Origin: Antarcticimicrobium sp.
GTDB taxonomy: Bacteria; Pseudomonadota; Alphaproteobacteria; Rhodobacterales; Rhodobacteraceae
Direction: 5' to 3'
DNA: 56,318 nt
Assembly (NCBI RefSeq): GCF_029212575.1
Contig: NZ_JARGPK010000044.1
Span: forward strand, 1-56,318
Shown: positions 45,769 through 54,525 of the stretch, one piece after another
Layout: each line of letters starts with the position of its first letter
Position numbering within the stretch: position 1 is the stretch's first letter
The notes under the pieces: model-generated
Databases searched by the model: none
The model's input: only the letters and a program-made list of their open reading frames with translations
Told to the model about the DNA's origin: nothing
Made by a program: the position numbers and the translations under genes

Positions 45769-46758
45769 ATGGACACGACGAGACCCGCCCCCATCGCGCA
45801 ACTGCCGCAGGTGACCGAGCCGCGCAATCCCGGCATGGCGCTCGACCTCGACTGGCTGCGCGCGGTGCAGGCCAATACCTCGGCCATCGAGCGGCGCGCG
45901 GCCACCCTGCCCGGTCGCCGCAGCGTCAAGAAGGATTATCAGGCGGCCTGGCTTTTGAAGGCGGTGAGCTGCATCGACCTGACCACGTTGTCGGGCGACG
46001 ACACGGCAAACCGGGTGCGGCGGCTCTGCGCCAAGGCGCGCCAGCCGGTGCGCGCCGATCTGCTGGCGGCGCTGGGGGTCGGGGGGCTGACCGTGGGCGC
46101 GGTCTGCGTCTATCATGACATGATCGCCCCCGCCGTCGCCGCGCTGGAGGGATCCGGCCTCCCGGTCGCCGCCGTCTCCACCGGCTTTCCCGCCGGGCTG
46201 TCGCCGTTCCCCCTGCGCGTCGCCGAGATTGGCGAAAGCGTGAAGGCCGGCGCGGGGGAGATCGACATCGTGATCTCGCGCCGCCATGTGCTGGAGGGCG
46301 ACTGGCAGGCGCTCTACGACGAGATGAAGACCTTTCGCGAAGCCTGCGGCGATGCCCACGTCAAGGCGATCCTCGCCACCGGCGAGCTGGGCACGCTGCG
46401 CAACGTCGCCCGCGCCAGCCTGGTCTGCATGATGGCCGGCGCCGATTTCATCAAGACCTCGACCGGCAAGGAGGCGGTGAACGCCACCCTGCCGGTGTCT
46501 CTGGTGATGATCCGGGCGATCCGCGACTATCACGAGCGTACCGGCTTCCGGGTCGGCTACAAGCCCGCCGGCGGCATCTCCAAGGCCAAGGATTCGCTGA
46601 CCTACCTCGCGCTGATCAAGGAGGAGCTGGGGGATCGCTGGCTGCAGCCCGACCTGTTCCGCTTCGGCGCCTCGTCGCTCTTGGGCGATATCGAGCGGCA
46701 GTTGGAGCATCACGTGACCGGCGCCTATTCCGCCACCTACCGCCACGCAATCGGCTGA
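45769..46758 (+). CDS. deoC: DeoC, deoxyribose-phosphate aldolase
   Basis: A 329-residue class I aldolase that splits 2-deoxyribose 5-phosphate into glyceraldehyde 3-phosphate and acetaldehyde in deoxynucleoside salvage. The Schiff-base lysine is in GADFIKTSTGKEAVNA and the second lysine in FRVGYKPAGGISKAKD. It is longer at the N-terminus (about 60 residues) than E. coli DeoC, like the long form of eukaryotes. ATG at 45769 (MDTTRPAPIAQLP) has only a weak ribosome site. The aldehyde dehydrogenase gene follows, separated by a copy of the dispersed repeat. Confidence 0.94.
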   Translation: MDTTRPAPIAQLPQVTEPRNPGMALDLDWLRAVQANTSAIERRAATLPGRRSVKKDYQAAWLLKAVSCIDLTTLSGDDTANRVRRLCAKARQPVRADLLAALGVGGLTVGAVCVYHDMIAPAVAALEGSGLPVAAVSTGFPAGLSPFPLRVAEIGESVKAGAGEIDIVISRRHVLEGDWQALYDEMKTFREACGDAHVKAILATGELGTLRNVARASLVCMMAGADFIKTSTGKEAVNATLPVSLVMIRAIRDYHERTGFRVGYKPAGGISKAKDSLTYLALIKEELGDRWLQPDLFRFGASSLLGDIERQLEHHVTGAYSATYRHAIG

Positions 46759-46796
46759 GGCGCAAGCGCAGCGCACGCGGCCCGCGTCGGACCATT

Positions 46797-46818
46797 GAGT
46801 ATTTGAAACGAGAAGAAG
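46797..46818 (+). repeat. Dispersed GAGTATTTG repeat copy immediately before a start codon
   Basis: Identical over 22 bases to 15685-15706 (begins GAGTATTTGAAACGAG, ends AAGAAG). Its 3' end is two bases before the ATG at 46821, so the purine-rich tail takes the place of the ribosome binding site of the aldehyde dehydrogenase gene. Confidence 0.8.
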
Positions 46819-46820
46819 CC

Positions 46821-49163
46821 ATGACCGTCAAAGAGATCTTCGACACGATGGAATACGGCCCCGCCCCGGAGAGTGCGGCCGAGGCGCTGACCTGGCTGGT
46901 GGACCAGGGCGACCGCTTTGGCCATTTCATCGACGGTGGTTTTACCGCGCCGGGCGATGGCTTCGACAGCCGCAACCCGGCCACGGGCGAGGTGCTGGCA
47001 ACCCTGACCCAGGCCACCGCCGAAGATGTCGATGCCGCCGTCGCCGCCGCCCGCCGCGCGCAACACAAGTGGGAGCGTCTGGGCGGGCCGGGGCGCGCGC
47101 GCCACCTCTATGCCATCGCGCGGCTGTTGCAGAAACACGCACGGCTTTTCGCAGTGCTGGAGACGCTCGACAACGGCAAGCCGATCCGCGAGAGCCGTGA
47201 TATCGACGTGCCGCTGGCGCAGCGGCATTTCTATTACCACGCCGGCATGGCGCAGCTGATGGAGGCCGAACTGCCCGACCGGCAAGCCATCGGTGTCTGC
47301 GGCCAGATCATCCCGTGGAACTTCCCGCTGTTGATGCTGGCGTGGAAGATCGCTCCGGCGCTGGCGATGGGCAACACGGTTGTGCTGAAACCGGCCGAGT
47401 ATACCTCGCTGACCGCGCTGCTCTTTGCCGACATCTGCCGCCAGGCCGGGCTGCCCAAGGGGGTGGTCAACATCGTCACCGGCGACGGCGCGGTGGGCGA
47501 GATGATCGTGGGGCACGAGGGGATCGACAAGATCGCCTTCACCGGCTCGACCGAGGTGGGGCGCAAGATCCGCGCGGCGACCGCCGGGTCGGGCAAGGCA
47601 CTGACCCTGGAGCTCGGCGGCAAATCTCCCTACATCGTCTTCGACGACGCCGACCTGGACTCGGCCGTCGAGGGGCTGGTCGATGCGATCTGGTTCAACG
47701 CCGGCCAGGTCTGTTGCGCCGGGTCGCGCCTTTTGGTGCATGAGCCGGTCGCGGAGCGGTTCCACGCCAAGCTGCGCGCCCGGATGGACAAGCTGCGCGT
47801 TGGCGATCCGCTGGACAAATGCATCGACGTCGGCGCGGTGGTGGACCCGGTCCAGCACGCCGCGATCACCGACATGGTGGCGGGGAACACCGAGGGTGAC
47901 GTGCATCACGCCGATGTCACCCTGCCCGAGCGCGGCTGTTTCTATCCCCCCACGCTGATCACCGGGCTGTCGCCCTCGGACCGGCTGATGCAGGAGGAGA
48001 TCTTTGGCCCGGTGCTGGTCTCGACCACCTTCCGCACCCCCGGCGAGGCGGTGCAACTGGCCAACAACACCCGCTACGGGCTGGCCGCGACGGTCTGGAC
48101 CGAGAACCTGAACCTCGCCCTCGACGTGGCGCCGAAACTGGCGGCGGGCGTTGTCTGGGTCAACGCCACCAACCTGTTTGACGCCGCCGCCGGGTTCGGC
48201 GGGGTACGCGAAAGCGGTTTCGGCCGCGAGGGTGGATGGGAGGGGCTGACGGCCTATACAAGGCCCGTTTCAAAACCCAGGGCGCTGGGGCCGGTCCACG
48301 CGATGCCGCAGGGCGATGGCGCGCCCGCCGATCCGCTGGACCGGACGCCCAAGCTTTACATCGGCGGCAAGCAGGCGCGGCCCGACGGCGGCTATTCCCA
48401 GGCGATCTGGTCGAAGGGCGGCGCATTGCTGGGCCATGCGCCTGTCGCCAACCGCAAGGACGTGCGCAACGCGGTCGAGGCGGCGCAGGCGGCTGCGGGC
48501 TGGGCCAGGACGACCGGACACCTGCGGGCGCAGATCCTCTATTACCTGGCCGAGAACCTTTCTGCCCGCGCCGTTGAATTCGCCCACCGGATCGACGCCA
48601 TGACCGGCAAACGCGGCGGCGCGGCCGAGGTCGAGGCTTCGATCCAGCGCCTGTTCACCGCCGCCGCCTGGGCCGACAAGTACGACGGGCAAGTGCATGG
48701 CGTGCCGATCCGCGGCATCGCGCTGGCGATGAAGGAGCCGGCGGGCATTATCGGCGCGCTTTGCGCCGACGAGGCGCCCTTGCTGGGGCTGGTCGGCGTG
48801 ATGGCCCCCGCCATCGCCATGGGCAACCGGGTGGTTTTGGCCGCGTCCGAGCCGTACCCGCTGGCCGCCACCGATTTCTACCAGCTGCTGGACACCTCGG
48901 ACGTGCCGGCGGGCGTGGTCAACATCCTGACCGGGGCGCATGGCGATCTGGCCGGCCCGCTGGCATCGCATCTGGGCGTCGACGCGTTCTGGAGCTTTTC
49001 CTCGACCGATCTCTCCGGCGCGATCGAACGCGCCGCGGCCGGCAACCTCAAGCGGACCTGGGTGAACAATGGCCAGGCGACCGACTGGACCGCGCCCGAC
49101 CTGCGCCCGTTCCTGGAGGCATCGACCGAGGTGAAAACGATCTGGGTGCCCTACGGGGAATAG
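46821..49163 (+). CDS. ALDH16-type aldehyde dehydrogenase with a degenerate second domain
   Basis: A 780-residue protein made of two ALDH folds. Domain 1 (residues about 30-495) is complete: IIPWNFPLLMLAWK, FTGSTEVGRKI, the general-base LELGGKSPYIVFDD and catalytic cysteine in FNAGQVCCAGSR. Domain 2 (about 510-780) is ALDH-like (PAGIIGALCADEAPLLG) but is short and has no catalytic cysteine (its region reads GNLKRTWVNNGQATDW). This is the architecture of ALDH16, of which a bacterial member from the related genus Loktanella has been studied. After deoC it may oxidise acetaldehyde. The ATG at 46821 is preceded by a repeat copy; an in-frame TTG at 46803 lies inside the repeat. Confidence 0.9.
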   Translation: MTVKEIFDTMEYGPAPESAAEALTWLVDQGDRFGHFIDGGFTAPGDGFDSRNPATGEVLATLTQATAEDVDAAVAAARRAQHKWERLGGPGRARHLYAIARLLQKHARLFAVLETLDNGKPIRESRDIDVPLAQRHFYYHAGMAQLMEAELPDRQAIGVCGQIIPWNFPLLMLAWKIAPALAMGNTVVLKPAEYTSLTALLFADICRQAGLPKGVVNIVTGDGAVGEMIVGHEGIDKIAFTGSTEVGRKIRAATAGSGKALTLELGGKSPYIVFDDADLDSAVEGLVDAIWFNAGQVCCAGSRLLVHEPVAERFHAKLRARMDKLRVGDPLDKCIDVGAVVDPVQHAAITDMVAGNTEGDVHHADVTLPERGCFYPPTLITGLSPSDRLMQEEIFGPVLVSTTFRTPGEAVQLANNTRYGLAATVWTENLNLALDVAPKLAAGVVWVNATNLFDAAAGFGGVRESGFGREGGWEGLTAYTRPVSKPRALGPVHAMPQGDGAPADPLDRTPKLYIGGKQARPDGGYSQAIWSKGGALLGHAPVANRKDVRNAVEAAQAAAGWARTTGHLRAQILYYLAENLSARAVEFAHRIDAMTGKRGGAAEVEASIQRLFTAAAWADKYDGQVHGVPIRGIALAMKEPAGIIGALCADEAPLLGLVGVMAPAIAMGNRVVLAASEPYPLAATDFYQLLDTSDVPAGVVNILTGAHGDLAGPLASHLGVDAFWSFSSTDLSGAIERAAAGNLKRTWVNNGQATDWTAPDLRPFLEASTEVKTIWVPYGE

Positions 49164-49167
49164 GCGG

Positions 49168-49869
49168 ATGGCGCGCGCCCCCGAGCAGAAACGTACCGTT
49201 CTGATCTTTCACGGGATCGGCACGCCCGGACGGGCGCTGGAACCGGGCGAAGAGAGGTTCTGGATCTCGCGTGCGGCGTTTTGCGACATCCTTGACCGGA
49301 TCGCCGCGATGGGGGCGGATGCGCCCGAGATCACCTTTGACGACGGCAATGCCTCGGACGCGCAGATCGCCCTGCCGGAACTGGAAAAACGCGGGCTGCG
49401 GGCAGTATTCTTTCTGCTGAGCGGGCGGATCGGTAAGGCCGGGTCGCTGTCGCAGGCCGATGTGCGAAGCCTCGCCGAGGCAGGCCACACCATCGGACTG
49501 CACGGGGCGGCGCACCGCGACTGGCGCGGGCTGGACGCCGCCGGGCGGCAGGCGGAACTGCGCGACGCCCGGCACAGTCTGGCCGAGCTTGCCGGCGCGC
49601 CAGTCACGCTGGCCGCCGCGCCCTTCGGGCTTTACGACCGCGGGGTGAGCGCGGCGCTGGCCGAAGAGGGGTTCGCGGCGCTCTACACCTCGGACCGGGG
49701 GCAGGCCCGCAACACGCGCTTTCTGCGCCCGCGCAACTGCATCGAGGCGGGGATGAGCGAACCTGTCCTGACCAACGCCCTGACCGGCCATGTGCCGCTG
49801 GCGCGCCGTCCAAGGCGGCTATTGGGGCTGACGCGCAAACGCCTGCTTCCGGCGCGGAGGGCGGCATGA
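49168..49869 (+). CDS. Polysaccharide deacetylase family protein
   Basis: A 233-residue NodB-like carbohydrate esterase 4 protein. The N-terminal LIFHGIGTPGRALEPGEERFW resembles the family entry strand, ITFDDGNASDAQIALPEL holds the metal-binding and base DD pair, and GHTIGLHGAAHRDW holds the two histidines (HxxxH). No signal peptide is seen, so it may act in the cytosol on a nucleotide- or lipid-linked sugar. It begins 4 bases after the ALDH16 stop and overlaps the glycosyltransferase by four bases; the two likely cooperate on a surface polysaccharide. Confidence 0.85.
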   Translation: MARAPEQKRTVLIFHGIGTPGRALEPGEERFWISRAAFCDILDRIAAMGADAPEITFDDGNASDAQIALPELEKRGLRAVFFLLSGRIGKAGSLSQADVRSLAEAGHTIGLHGAAHRDWRGLDAAGRQAELRDARHSLAELAGAPVTLAAAPFGLYDRGVSAALAEEGFAALYTSDRGQARNTRFLRPRNCIEAGMSEPVLTNALTGHVPLARRPRRLLGLTRKRLLPARRAA

Positions 49870-50720
49870 TCACCATCATCATCCCGGCCTACGAGGAAGA
49901 GAGGATCATCGGCGAAAGCCTGACCCATCTGTTGCGATCCGAGGAGCCGGAAGGCGCGGACCACGACCACCCCGTCGAGGTGATCGTGGTGCCCAACGGC
50001 TGCACCGATGGGACGGCCAAGGAGGCGCGGGCGATGGCCCCGGGTTTCGCGGCGCGCGGCTGGCGGTTCCAGGTCATCGAGCGGGAGCGGGGCAGCAAGA
50101 CCGCCGCGCTGAACGCAGGCATCGCCGCCGCGAGTAATCCCCGACTGATGTTCATGGACGCCGATGTGCATGTCTCGCCCGGGCTGGTCGCGGCGCTGGC
50201 GCGCGCAGTGGACCGGCCCGCGCCCACCTATGCCGGCGGGCAATTCCGCATCCGGCCCGCGCGCTCCCTCGCCTCGCGCCTTTATGCCCGGTTCTGGCCG
50301 CGCCTGCCGTTCATGGCGCAGGGCGTGCCGGGCTGTGGCGTGGCCGCCGTCAACGCCGCCGGGCGTGCCCGCTGGGTGCGGATCCCCGAGCTGACCTCGG
50401 ACGACATCTTCATCCGCAACCACTTCGCCCCGGAGGAACGGGTCGGAGTACCCGATACCTACTCCTGGCCCATCGCCGAGGGGTTCGGCGCGCTGGTCCG
50501 GGTACGGCGGCGGCAGAACCGGGGGCTGGCCGAACTTGGGGAAAAACGGCCCGATCTTGTACGAAACGCGGGCCGAACCGCGCCCGGCGCGGGCGCGACG
50601 CTGCTATTGTTCCTGCGCGACCCGGCCGGGTTCCTCGCCTACGCCGCCGTCGCCCTTGCGGTCAGGACGCCGCTCTACCGTCTGCGCGGACGATGGGACC
50701 GCGACCGCGGCGCGCGCTGA
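49866..50720 (+). CDS. Family 2 glycosyltransferase
   Basis: A 284-residue GT-A fold enzyme: MITIIIPAYEEERIIGESL (nucleotide site), VVPNGCTDGTAKEA, RGSKTAALNAGIAAA, and the metal-binding FMDADVHVSPG. A later SDDIFIRNHF could carry the catalytic base. The C-terminal part has one hydrophobic segment (AGFLAYAAVALAV) that may attach it to the membrane. Donor and acceptor are unknown. Coupled to the deacetylase gene by ATGA. Confidence 0.9.
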   Translation: MITIIIPAYEEERIIGESLTHLLRSEEPEGADHDHPVEVIVVPNGCTDGTAKEARAMAPGFAARGWRFQVIERERGSKTAALNAGIAAASNPRLMFMDADVHVSPGLVAALARAVDRPAPTYAGGQFRIRPARSLASRLYARFWPRLPFMAQGVPGCGVAAVNAAGRARWVRIPELTSDDIFIRNHFAPEERVGVPDTYSWPIAEGFGALVRVRRRQNRGLAELGEKRPDLVRNAGRTAPGAGATLLLFLRDPAGFLAYAAVALAVRTPLYRLRGRWDRDRGAR

Positions 50721-50722
50721 GG

Positions 50723-52036
50723 TCAGTTGGTGGTGGTCTCCAGCCCCTCGGGCTGGCCGACGACGACGAAGTGCAGATGCTCGGGATCAAGCAGTTCGGC
50801 GGCGACGCGGTTGGCATCCTCCAGCGTGACCGCGTTCACCTTGTCGTTGCGCGTCTCGATGTAATCGAGCGGCAGATCGTCCATCTGCATGCCGACGAGG
50901 ATGCCGGCGATCCGCTCGTTTCCATCAAAGCGCAGCGGATAGGCGCCGGTGAGATAGGTCTTGGCCTTGTCCAACTCCTCGGCGGTCACGCCATCGCGCG
51001 CCAGCCGCGCCCATTCGGTGCGGATCACCTCCACCGCCTCGCCGATGCGATCGTTGGCCGAGGCGACGCTGCCCATGTAGACCGAGGCCAGGTCGCGCGG
51101 CACGAGGTAGGAATAGACGCCATAGGTCAGCCCGCGCTTTTCACGCACCTCACTCATCAGGCGGCTTTCGAAGCTGCCACCGCCGAGGATGGTGTTCAGC
51201 ACGTAGGCGGCAAAGAAATCCGGGTCGTGGCGGTCGATCCCGCGCTGGCCGAACAGGGCAACCGACTGCGGCGTGGCATAGGGCACCACGGTGACGCCGC
51301 CGGAGATGGTGACATCGGCCTTGCCCGGCAGCGGCGCGCCGGTCGCGGGCAGGTCGCCCAGTAGCGCGTCGAGCAGCGCCCCCAGCTCCTGCGGGGAAAT
51401 GTCGCCCACCGCCCCCACATAGAGCCGGTCGCGGGCAAAGACGGCACCCTGGGCCGCAAGCAGATCGTCACGGGTCAGCGCGGTGACGCTGTCGATCGTG
51501 CCCTGGCCGTCGCTGCCATAGGGATGATCGCCATAGGTCATCGCACGGAACGCCAGCCCGGCGATCTCGTCGGGATCGTTGGCGTCGGAGCGCAGACCGG
51601 AAAGCACCTGCCCGCGCACCCGTTCGACGGCCTCGGCATCGAAGCGCGGCGCATGGATCGTGTCATGCAGCAGGTCCATCACCTTGTCGCGGTTCTCGGT
51701 CAGGAACCGGGCCGAGATCGAGACCGTGTCCGGTCCGCTGTCGAAGGAAAACGCGGCCGCCAGCGATTCCAGTTCCCGGGCATAGGCGCGGGCGTCCAGA
51801 TCGCCCGCCCCCTCTTCCAGCAGCCCGGTCATCAGGTTGACCGCACCGCGCTTGCCCGGTGCGTCGAGCGAGGTGCCGCCGCGAAACCGCAGCTCCAGCG
51901 CGGTGAAGGGAATCGAATGATCCTCGACCAGCCAGGCGGTGATGCCGCCGGGGCTGACCACCTCCTGGATCTTGACTGCCGCCACCGCCGGCAGGGCCAG
52001 AACAATCAGGAGGATTCCCGCGAAAAGCGCCCTCAT
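50723..52036 (-). CDS. M16 family peptidase-like protein, non-catalytic type
   Basis: A 437-residue inverzincin-family protein with a signal peptide (MRALFAGILLIVLALPAVAA). The zinc motif HxxEH is absent: the corresponding place reads NLMTGLLEEGAG, so it is the partner subunit, like the alpha subunit of mitochondrial processing peptidase. The glycine-rich loop LGGGSFESRLMSEVREKRGLTYGVYS is strongly conserved. It overlaps the catalytic partner gene by four bases and would form a heterodimer with it in the periplasm. Confidence 0.9.
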   Translation of the reverse strand: MRALFAGILLIVLALPAVAAVKIQEVVSPGGITAWLVEDHSIPFTALELRFRGGTSLDAPGKRGAVNLMTGLLEEGAGDLDARAYARELESLAAAFSFDSGPDTVSISARFLTENRDKVMDLLHDTIHAPRFDAEAVERVRGQVLSGLRSDANDPDEIAGLAFRAMTYGDHPYGSDGQGTIDSVTALTRDDLLAAQGAVFARDRLYVGAVGDISPQELGALLDALLGDLPATGAPLPGKADVTISGGVTVVPYATPQSVALFGQRGIDRHDPDFFAAYVLNTILGGGSFESRLMSEVREKRGLTYGVYSYLVPRDLASVYMGSVASANDRIGEAVEVIRTEWARLARDGVTAEELDKAKTYLTGAYPLRFDGNERIAGILVGMQMDDLPLDYIETRNDKVNAVTLEDANRVAAELLDPEHLHFVVVGQPEGLETTTN

Positions 52037-53388
52037 TGGTCTGCCTCCCCGTCCCGCATCAGCCAGCCGGTGACCGAGGTCTCCGGCCGCAACACCGCCT
52101 TTGCGGAAGCCAGGATATCCTCCCCGGTGACCGCCTGAAGCAGATCGGGCCAGGCCTGAACATCCGCGACCGTCAACCCCGTGGCCAGCGCCTGTCCGTA
52201 GCGGTTGGCAATGCCTGCGACGTCGTCGCGCTCATAGATCTGCGCGGCGCGCAGTTGCAGCTTGATGCGCTCCAGCTGGTCGGGATCGACCCCCTTCTCC
52301 AGAAAGGCGCTCAGGGTCGCGTCCAGCTCGGCCTCGGCCTGTTCCAGCGTGACATCCTCGGCGGGAACCACGACCAGGTCGAAGGTCGTGTTGTCCAGCG
52401 CCATGCCGTTGTAGAACGCACCGGAATAGACGGCGGTCTGCGTATCGAACTGAAGCCGTTCGGCCAGGAACGAGGTCTGTCCGCCGCCGAGAAGCTCGGA
52501 CAGCAGATAGAGCGCCGCGGCACTTTCCTGATCGCCCGGGTCGCGCTCCGGCGCCAGATAGGAGCGGCTGACATAGGGCTGGGCGACGCGTGGATCGGAA
52601 AACACCAGCCGGCGCGCGGCGGTCTGGGGGGGCTCTTGCGAGCGCAGCCGTTCGGGCAAGTCCGGGTTGGCGGGAATCGCTGCATAATAGGTCTCGGCCA
52701 GTTGCCGCACCTCGTCGGGGTCCACATCGCCCGAGACCACCAGAATGGCATCGTTCGGCGCGTAATAGCGACGATAGAAGGTCAGCGCGTCTTCGAGGTC
52801 CAGCGTCTCCATCTCGTGCTTCCAGCCGATCACCGGCACGCCGTAGCGATGGTTGAGGTATTGCGCCGCGTTCATCTGTTCGGAAAACAGCGCCGCCGGG
52901 TTGTTCTCTGTGCGCATGTTGCGCTCTTCCAGGATCACGTTGCGCTCGGTCTCGATGTCACTTTCGCTGAGACGAAGGTTGACCATCCGGTCCGCCTCCA
53001 TCTTCATCATCAGGCCGAGCCGGTCGGCGGCGACGCGCTGGAAATAGGCGGTGTAGTCATAGCTGGTAAAGGCGTTGTCGCGCCCGCCGTTGGCTGCCAC
53101 GGTCGCCGAAAGCTCGCCCGGCTCCATGGTGTCGGTGCCCTTGAACAACAGATGTTCGAGGAAATGCGCCACACCGGAGGAGCCCACCGGTTCATCCGCC
53201 GAGCCGGCGCGATACCAGACCATATGCTGCAGGACCGGCGCGCGGTGATCCTCGACCACCACCACCTGCATGCCGTTGTCCAAAGTAAAGGCTGTCACCG
53301 CCTCTTGCGCGCCATCGTCCTGTGCCGCAGCGCCGGGTCCGGTCAGAACGGCGAGAAGAGTGGCAATAGAGGCGAGTTTCCTGACCAT
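52033..53388 (-). CDS. M16 family zinc metallopeptidase, catalytic type
   Basis: A 451-residue secreted peptidase with signal peptide (MVRKLASIATLLAVLTGPGA). The inverted zinc motif HFLEHLLFKG supplies HxxEH, and the distal glutamate comes from the SDIETERNVILEERNM region. It digests peptides in the periplasm together with the following non-catalytic subunit. The ATG at 53388 has GGAG upstream. It follows the DUF3035 gene in the purH-lspA operon. Confidence 0.93.
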   Translation of the reverse strand: MVRKLASIATLLAVLTGPGAAAQDDGAQEAVTAFTLDNGMQVVVVEDHRAPVLQHMVWYRAGSADEPVGSSGVAHFLEHLLFKGTDTMEPGELSATVAANGGRDNAFTSYDYTAYFQRVAADRLGLMMKMEADRMVNLRLSESDIETERNVILEERNMRTENNPAALFSEQMNAAQYLNHRYGVPVIGWKHEMETLDLEDALTFYRRYYAPNDAILVVSGDVDPDEVRQLAETYYAAIPANPDLPERLRSQEPPQTAARRLVFSDPRVAQPYVSRSYLAPERDPGDQESAAALYLLSELLGGGQTSFLAERLQFDTQTAVYSGAFYNGMALDNTTFDLVVVPAEDVTLEQAEAELDATLSAFLEKGVDPDQLERIKLQLRAAQIYERDDVAGIANRYGQALATGLTVADVQAWPDLLQAVTGEDILASAKAVLRPETSVTGWLMRDGEADQ

Positions 53389-53470
53389 GGCTTTCTCCGT
53401 TCCTGCGCTGTTCACTAGTTACGCGCGCCGCGCCCGGGTTCAAGCCGATGTCTCGGAAATGTGAGCCGGG

Positions 53471-53986
53471 TCAGGGGTTCTTGGGTGGTGCGGTGGGCGT
53501 GCCGGCGCCGGCGCGACGGTAGCGTTCGTTTTCCGGGAACGGCTCGAGCGTCTGGCGGCGGTAGGCCTGTTCGTAACGGTCCACCGGCAGAAGGCGGACC
53601 CGCGTCATGCGCGATTGCCGCTTGCGGAACTTGGCGTCGGCCTTTGCCAGCGTCTCGCGCACGTCGGGTTCCACGCCATAGCGACTGCTGGCGGTGACCA
53701 GCGCGCTGTCGGCGGCGGCGATTCCGCCCGGCACGGTGGCCTCGGCGCGCCCGCCCATGGCCACGGCCGCATCGCCGATCGGGTTCTGATCGACGAGATT
53801 ACTGCTGCCCGGACTGGGCGCCGGCAGCACGGAATAATCCTGTGGCGCCGTCAGCGGTTTGACAGGCAGAATCAGGAATTCGTCGGGACCCGCCGCCGGC
53901 GCGCGCAGGTAGCGCAGCCCCTTGCCGGAACACCCGGCGACACCGACCGCCGAAATCAGCATGATGATACCCAGAGGGCGCAGCAT
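53471..53986 (-). CDS. DUF3035 lipoprotein
   Basis: A 171-residue outer- or inner-membrane lipoprotein. The signal ends with the lipobox AVGVAGC, so the mature protein starts at a lipidated cysteine. The body is the proline-rich DUF3035 pattern: PDEFLILPVKPLTAPQDYS and LPAPSPGSSNLVDQNPIGDA, then a basic C-terminal half. Function not established. It follows lspA, the signal peptidase that would process it. The ATG at 53986 opens the signal peptide. Confidence 0.85.
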   Translation of the reverse strand: MLRPLGIIMLISAVGVAGCSGKGLRYLRAPAAGPDEFLILPVKPLTAPQDYSVLPAPSPGSSNLVDQNPIGDAAVAMGGRAEATVPGGIAAADSALVTASSRYGVEPDVRETLAKADAKFRKRQSRMTRVRLLPVDRYEQAYRRQTLEPFPENERYRRAGAGTPTAPPKNP

Positions 53987-54039
53987 GGACACTCTCTCCC
54001 GCCTGTTTCCGGTGTGTTTAACCGATTTGCCGGGCAAGG

Positions 54040-54525
54040 TCACGGGGCCTTTTTCCTGCGCCCGTCGAGCAGGATCAACCCCGCCGCCCCGGCAAAGATG
54101 AACACGTCACCGACATTGAAGACAAAGGGGTTGTCGATGCCGCAACAGGACATGTTGAGGAAATCCAGAACATAGCCATAGAGCAGCCGGTCCACCACAT
54201 TGCCCAGCGCACCGCCGACCAGCAACCCGGCGGCAATCTGCATCCCCCAGCCGGCCCGCATCCGAAAAACCCAGACCAGCACCGCCAGGCAGACCGCCAG
54301 GGAAAACCCGATCAGCACCCAGCGAGCAGCCTCCGAACCACTGTCGAGCAGGCCGAAGTTGACGCCGCGGTTCTCGCCGTAGCGGAAGTTCAGCAGCGGC
54401 GGCAGCACGTCGATCTCGCGCAGCCGCGCCAGGCCCATCCAGTGCACCACCAGGTATTTGCTGGCCTGGTCCAGCATGAAGGCCCAGAACCCGGCCCAGA
54501 ACAGGGGGGCGAAACGCACGGTCAC
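54040..54525 (-). CDS. lspA: LspA, lipoprotein signal peptidase II
   Basis: A 161-residue inner-membrane aspartyl protease that removes signal peptides from lipoproteins. Four membrane segments; the catalytic aspartates are in NVVDRLLYGYVLDFL and FNVGDVFIFAGA; LDQASKYLVV and YGENRGVNFGLL are further family motifs. The start is GTG at 54525, directly next to the purH stop. It lies between purH and the DUF3035 lipoprotein. Confidence 0.95.
   Translation of the reverse strand: MTVRFAPLFWAGFWAFMLDQASKYLVVHWMGLARLREIDVLPPLLNFRYGENRGVNFGLLDSGSEAARWVLIGFSLAVCLAVLVWVFRMRAGWGMQIAAGLLVGGALGNVVDRLLYGYVLDFLNMSCCGIDNPFVFNVGDVFIFAGAAGLILLDGRRKKAP

Noticed and set aside
50545-50570. Sequence resembling part of the 4167 repeat (CCCGATCTTGTACG)
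   Set aside because: It lies inside the glycosyltransferase coding frame and matches only over a short stretch; coincidence is likely.
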